Assembly: GCA_023423975.1 (NCBI GenBank)
Contig: JAFAEO010000058.1
Coordinates: 80,826 to 144,825, forward strand
Length of the DNA: 64,000 nucleotides
Direction of reading: 5' to 3'
Source of the DNA: Pseudomonadota bacterium
Lineage (GTDB): Bacteria > Pseudomonadota > Gammaproteobacteria > Burkholderiales > Burkholderiaceae_B
Program-made: the position numbers and the translations under genes
The notes under the pieces: model-generated
Databases searched by the model: none
Told to the model about the DNA's origin: nothing
What the model saw: the letters and a program-made list of their open reading frames with translations, nothing else
Shown: positions 61,233-64,000 of the stretch, piece after piece
How the letters are laid out: the number at the start of each line of letters is the position of its first letter
Position numbering within the stretch: the stretch's first letter is position 1

Positions 61233-61765
61233 TTACGGACTGTCGGTCCATGTTGCCTCGGATCGCCCGGCTGTCTTGCCGTCATTGTCTGCTTTAATCA
61301 CGCTCATTTCACCATTGGATTCGAGATAAGCACGCCTGACTTGCGCCAATTCACTCACGCCATTGAGCCGCAACTGTTCCATCAGCTCGGTCCGCGTGAC
61401 ATATTCTCGTCGCATATTGTGCAGTTGCAGGACCCCATCTTTGATCAGAAGCAGTCTGTCCGGCTCAAGAGTCCGGCTCACGATGGGAAAAAATAGCCAA
61501 GGCGATCAACAAGAAAAGACCAAAGTACGATCCCTGCCGCCACCATCAGGCCGTCAGTTACGGTATCCGATGGTCCTGACAGCCCGTTCCCAACCGCTTC
61601 GGACACAAGAATGACAACAACGATGTCCGCAAAACCCAGTGAGCCGATGTTGCGCCGGCCGCCCAATCTGAACAGCAGATAAATACACCAGTAAATGGCT
61701 GTACTACGCAAAAAGGCCTCCCCCACTGATTGCTGCATCTGAAATACGTCACTTAGCATGCTCAT
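61233..61765 (-). pseudogene. DUF421 (YetF/YcaP-like) membrane protein, split by a frameshift
   Basis: Two frames, 61478-61765 (95 residues, N-terminal membrane helices) and 61233-61481 (82 residues, C-terminal soluble domain, GTG start), together make one DUF421 protein of usual size. The first half ends LVDRLGYFFPS; the second begins SRTLEPDRLLLIKDG, which normally follows without a break. The frame slips near a run of six T (61489-61494, A-run on the plus strand). It could be a real inactivation, a sequencing error, or coupled translation through the overlapping TGA/GTG. DUF421 function is poorly known. Confidence 0.8.
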
Positions 61766-62038
61766 AATGATGGCCCCTCGGAGAGTTCACCTGGCTATTT
61801 CATTTGTGTTGATTTTGAGTATACAGCGCAACCCTTTAGAGCCGCCGTTCGCGCTGCTCCAGGGACTCTGTTACCAGACGTATCGCAAACGGCCCGCACC
61901 TTTACGCCCCAGGACGAATGGGCTAAATTGTGTTTAGGCTTTGGGCAATTACGCGACATCCCCTGATTGCAGAAGCAGTAAAGCGAAGCATGTTTTCCAG
62001 GGATCCGGTTTCCCGAGGCTCTTTTCAAGGAGATACTC

Positions 62039-62563
62039 ATGGAAAGACCACCCTGTATCCCGTCCACGCCATGCGCCGCGCCCCTTCAGACCATGCAAGT
62101 CGCGCTGCGAGTGAACGGCCTCGAACATCAAATGGATATCGCGCCGTGGGTCACGCTGCTTGACGCATTGCACGACAGACTTAATCTCACCGGCACAAAA
62201 AAAGGATGCGACCACGGCCAATGCGGCGCGTGCACTGTCCTGGTCAACGGCGTCCGGATCAATTCCTGTCTTACCCTGGCCGTCATGAACGACGGCGCCG
62301 ACATCACGACAGTCGAAGGCCTGGAGACGCACGGACGTCTTCATCCCCTGCAGGAAGCCTTCATTAAACACGATGCATTTCAGTGCGGTTATTGCACGCC
62401 GGGACAACTGCTCTCAGCCATGGGAGTTATCGCTGAAGGACATGCGAAAACCAAAACCGACATTCGAGAACTGATGAGTGGCAATTTATGTCGCTGTGGC
62501 GCCTATTCCAACATCGTCGCAGCCGTCCATGAAGTGCTGCAGGCCAGGGACGATATCCTATGA
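62039..62563 (+). CDS. Aldehyde oxidoreductase, 2Fe-2S subunit (PaoA/YagT-like)
   Basis: A 174-residue iron-sulfur subunit of the xanthine oxidase family. The plant-type 2Fe-2S site is GCDHGQCGACTVLVNG...SCLTL, and the second cluster is QCGYCTPGQ...CRCGAYSNI. There is no Tat signal, unlike E. coli PaoA, so it is probably cytoplasmic unless the start is further upstream. It overlaps the FAD subunit gene by 4 bp. Confidence 0.94.
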   Translation: MERPPCIPSTPCAAPLQTMQVALRVNGLEHQMDIAPWVTLLDALHDRLNLTGTKKGCDHGQCGACTVLVNGVRINSCLTLAVMNDGADITTVEGLETHGRLHPLQEAFIKHDAFQCGYCTPGQLLSAMGVIAEGHAKTKTDIRELMSGNLCRCGAYSNIVAAVHEVLQARDDIL

Positions 62564-63576
62564 CACCATTCACTTACATGCGAGCCCGGACCATTGAGGA
62601 AGCAGTGCGAGCAGCCGCTTCGGACAACGGCGCCAGGTATATTGCCGGTGGCACGAATCTTCTTGATTTGATGAAGGAAAATGTCGAGCGACCATCACAT
62701 CTGATTGATGTGACTCATCTGCCTTTGAAGACGATCACCGATACGCAAGACGGCGGGTTGATGATCGGCGCACTGACAAGCAACAGTCAGGTCCAGTACG
62801 ATGACCGGGTACGGCAGCGTTATCCGCTACTGGCCAGCGCCATTGGCGCCGGCGCGTCACCTCAGTTGCGTAACGCCGCCTCGACTGCAGGCAACTTGCT
62901 GCAACGCACCCGCTGCTTTTATTTCTATGACGCGGGCATGGCCTGCAACAAACGCGAGCCCGGCACGGGTTGTGGAGCCATTGGCGGCAGGAACCGAGCT
63001 CACGCCATTCTCGGGGCCAGTGCACATTGCATTGCCACGCATCCGTCCGACATGTGCGTTGCACTCGCCGCGCTGGACGCAACCGTACAAGTAACCGGCC
63101 CCAAAGGTCATCGCACCATCGCCTTTGCCGATTTTCACCGTCTGCCCCAGGCGCAGCCGCATATTGATACCACGTTGTTGCCTGGAGAACTGATCACCGC
63201 AGTGATCCTGCCCGCAGAAGGCTTCGCCGCGCATTACAGTTATCTTAAGCTGCGCGACCGGTTATCGTACGCCTTTGCACTGGTTTCGGTGGCCGCCGCT
63301 TTGCGAATTAAAGAAGGAATCATTACAGAAGCACGCCTCGCGCTCGGCGGCGTGGCGCATAAACCATGGCGTGATTTATCGGCAGAGCACTTCCTGAAGA
63401 ACAAGACAGCGGATCGCGCGGTCTTCACGCAAGTAGCCGATCTGTTGCTGAGCGACGCCCAGGGACACGGCGACAATGACTTCAAGATCCCGCTTGCCCG
63501 ACGCGCCATCGTGCGCGCGCTGGAACAGGCCGCAGCAGGCACACCCCAGTCGCAGACAAACAAGTCCATCACATGA
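62560..63576 (+). CDS. Aldehyde oxidoreductase, FAD subunit (PaoB/YagS-like)
   Basis: A 338-residue FAD-binding subunit. RYIAGGTNLLDLMKENVERP is the FAD loop. The 4Fe-4S insert seen in PaoB is present (RTRCFYFYDAGMACNKREPG; TGCGAIGGRNRAHAI; SDMC). It overlaps the 2Fe-2S gene by 4 bp; the large subunit starts 13 bp later. Confidence 0.94.
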   Translation: MTPFTYMRARTIEEAVRAAASDNGARYIAGGTNLLDLMKENVERPSHLIDVTHLPLKTITDTQDGGLMIGALTSNSQVQYDDRVRQRYPLLASAIGAGASPQLRNAASTAGNLLQRTRCFYFYDAGMACNKREPGTGCGAIGGRNRAHAILGASAHCIATHPSDMCVALAALDATVQVTGPKGHRTIAFADFHRLPQAQPHIDTTLLPGELITAVILPAEGFAAHYSYLKLRDRLSYAFALVSVAAALRIKEGIITEARLALGGVAHKPWRDLSAEHFLKNKTADRAVFTQVADLLLSDAQGHGDNDFKIPLARRAIVRALEQAAAGTPQSQTNKSIT

Positions 63577-63589
63577 GGGAGCATAGCGA

Positions 63590-64000
63590 ATGAACAAGCA
63601 AACTGACAAAGCCTTCTCCCGGCAACCTGCCTCGCAAGCCTGCCATGTGGGACAGGGAACCGATCGCGTGGACGGGCGCGCCAAGGTGACGGGCGCCGCC
63701 AAATACTCGGCCGATTTCGCTGCGCCCGATCTGCTTTATGGATACGTCGTCAACAGCACGATCGCCAGGGGCCGAATCGTCAGCATTGATGCGGTCCCGG
63801 CGCTCGATTTCCCGGGTGTCATTGCTGTTTTCACACATCAAAACCGCCCTGATCTGGCGTGGTTCGAGCGCGACCACAAGGACAAAGACACGCCTACTGC
63901 ACATTTTCGCCCACTGGCTGACGCAGTCATCAGATACAGCGGCCAGCCTGTCGCACTGATCGTCGCCCGGGACGCAGAGACCGCGCGTCATGCCGCCACA
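63590..64000 (+). CDS. Aldehyde oxidoreductase, molybdenum subunit (PaoC/YagR-like), 3' end outside window
   Basis: The ATG at 63590 follows GAGGGAGCATAGC and the frame is open to the right edge (137 codons). It begins like the xanthine dehydrogenase large subunit: TDRVDGRAKVTGAAKYSAD, then LLYGYVVNSTIARGRI. The active-site region lies outside. Third gene of the operon. Confidence 0.93.
   Translation, partial: MNKQTDKAFSRQPASQACHVGQGTDRVDGRAKVTGAAKYSADFAAPDLLYGYVVNSTIARGRIVSIDAVPALDFPGVIAVFTHQNRPDLAWFERDHKDKDTPTAHFRPLADAVIRYSGQPVALIVARDAETARHAAT

Overview
The window looks like chromosomal DNA from a moderate-GC betaproteobacterium of the order Burkholderiales, most likely family Alcaligenaceae. 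An Advenella-like genus is my guess from gene order and base composition, not from any search. The housekeeping blocks pyrG-kdsA...eno-ftsB and rimP-nusA-infB-rbfA-truB-typA and the scpB-rluB pair are in standard betaproteobacterial order. There are two tRNA genes (Asn and initiator Met). No rRNA, CRISPR array, transposase or prophage gene was seen.

Layout. 1-16.2 kb is mostly housekeeping: a degenerate adenylate-forming enzyme cut by the left edge, gamma-carbonic anhydrase, Hsp33, a lone TadE-like protein, ftsB/eno, a DHA2 drug-efflux gene placed between eno and kdsA, pyrG, a sirtuin, a cupin, a small lipoprotein, several micro-genes (34, 65 and 41 residues), tRNA-Asn and the acetate permease pair actP/DUF485. 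16.8-44.7 kb is a compact C1/autotrophy island: lanthanide-type methanol dehydrogenase xoxF with its cytochrome xoxG, xoxJ and an unknown periplasmic partner; a PQQ-associated beta-propeller and cytochrome b561; an amino-acid-kinase-like protein; cbbR and a complete red-type operon cbbLSXYFPTA; gfa-frmA for glutathione-linked formaldehyde oxidation; pqqABCDE; and a sigma54-dependent activator. 45-49.6 kb holds a BASS transporter, a GNAT protein, PPK2 and small proteins, with long non-coding gaps. 49.6-61 kb is translation and transcription housekeeping. 61-64 kb has a frameshifted DUF421 gene and the start of a PaoABC/YagTSR-type molybdenum aldehyde oxidoreductase operon that runs off the right edge.

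How it fits together. XoxF would oxidise methanol in the periplasm with PQQ made by pqqABCDE and pass electrons to XoxG. Gfa and FrmA would take formaldehyde to S-formylglutathione. After further oxidation to CO2 by enzymes outside this window, the Calvin cycle operon would fix the carbon. This is an autotrophic (Paracoccus/Xanthobacter-style) methylotrophy module.

The most interesting signal is regulatory. Both xoxF and the divergently placed gfa-frmA unit have a GG-N10-GC sigma54 promoter with the same TGGCATG core. Both also carry one shared 19-bp element (AATACGAYACA-N3-TGTYC) 115-160 bp upstream. A sigma54 enhancer-binding protein gene sits right after pqqE. I read this as a sigma54 regulon for methanol and formaldehyde oxidation. 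A second oddity is that two periplasmic proteins flanking xoxF both end in a four-aspartate tail.
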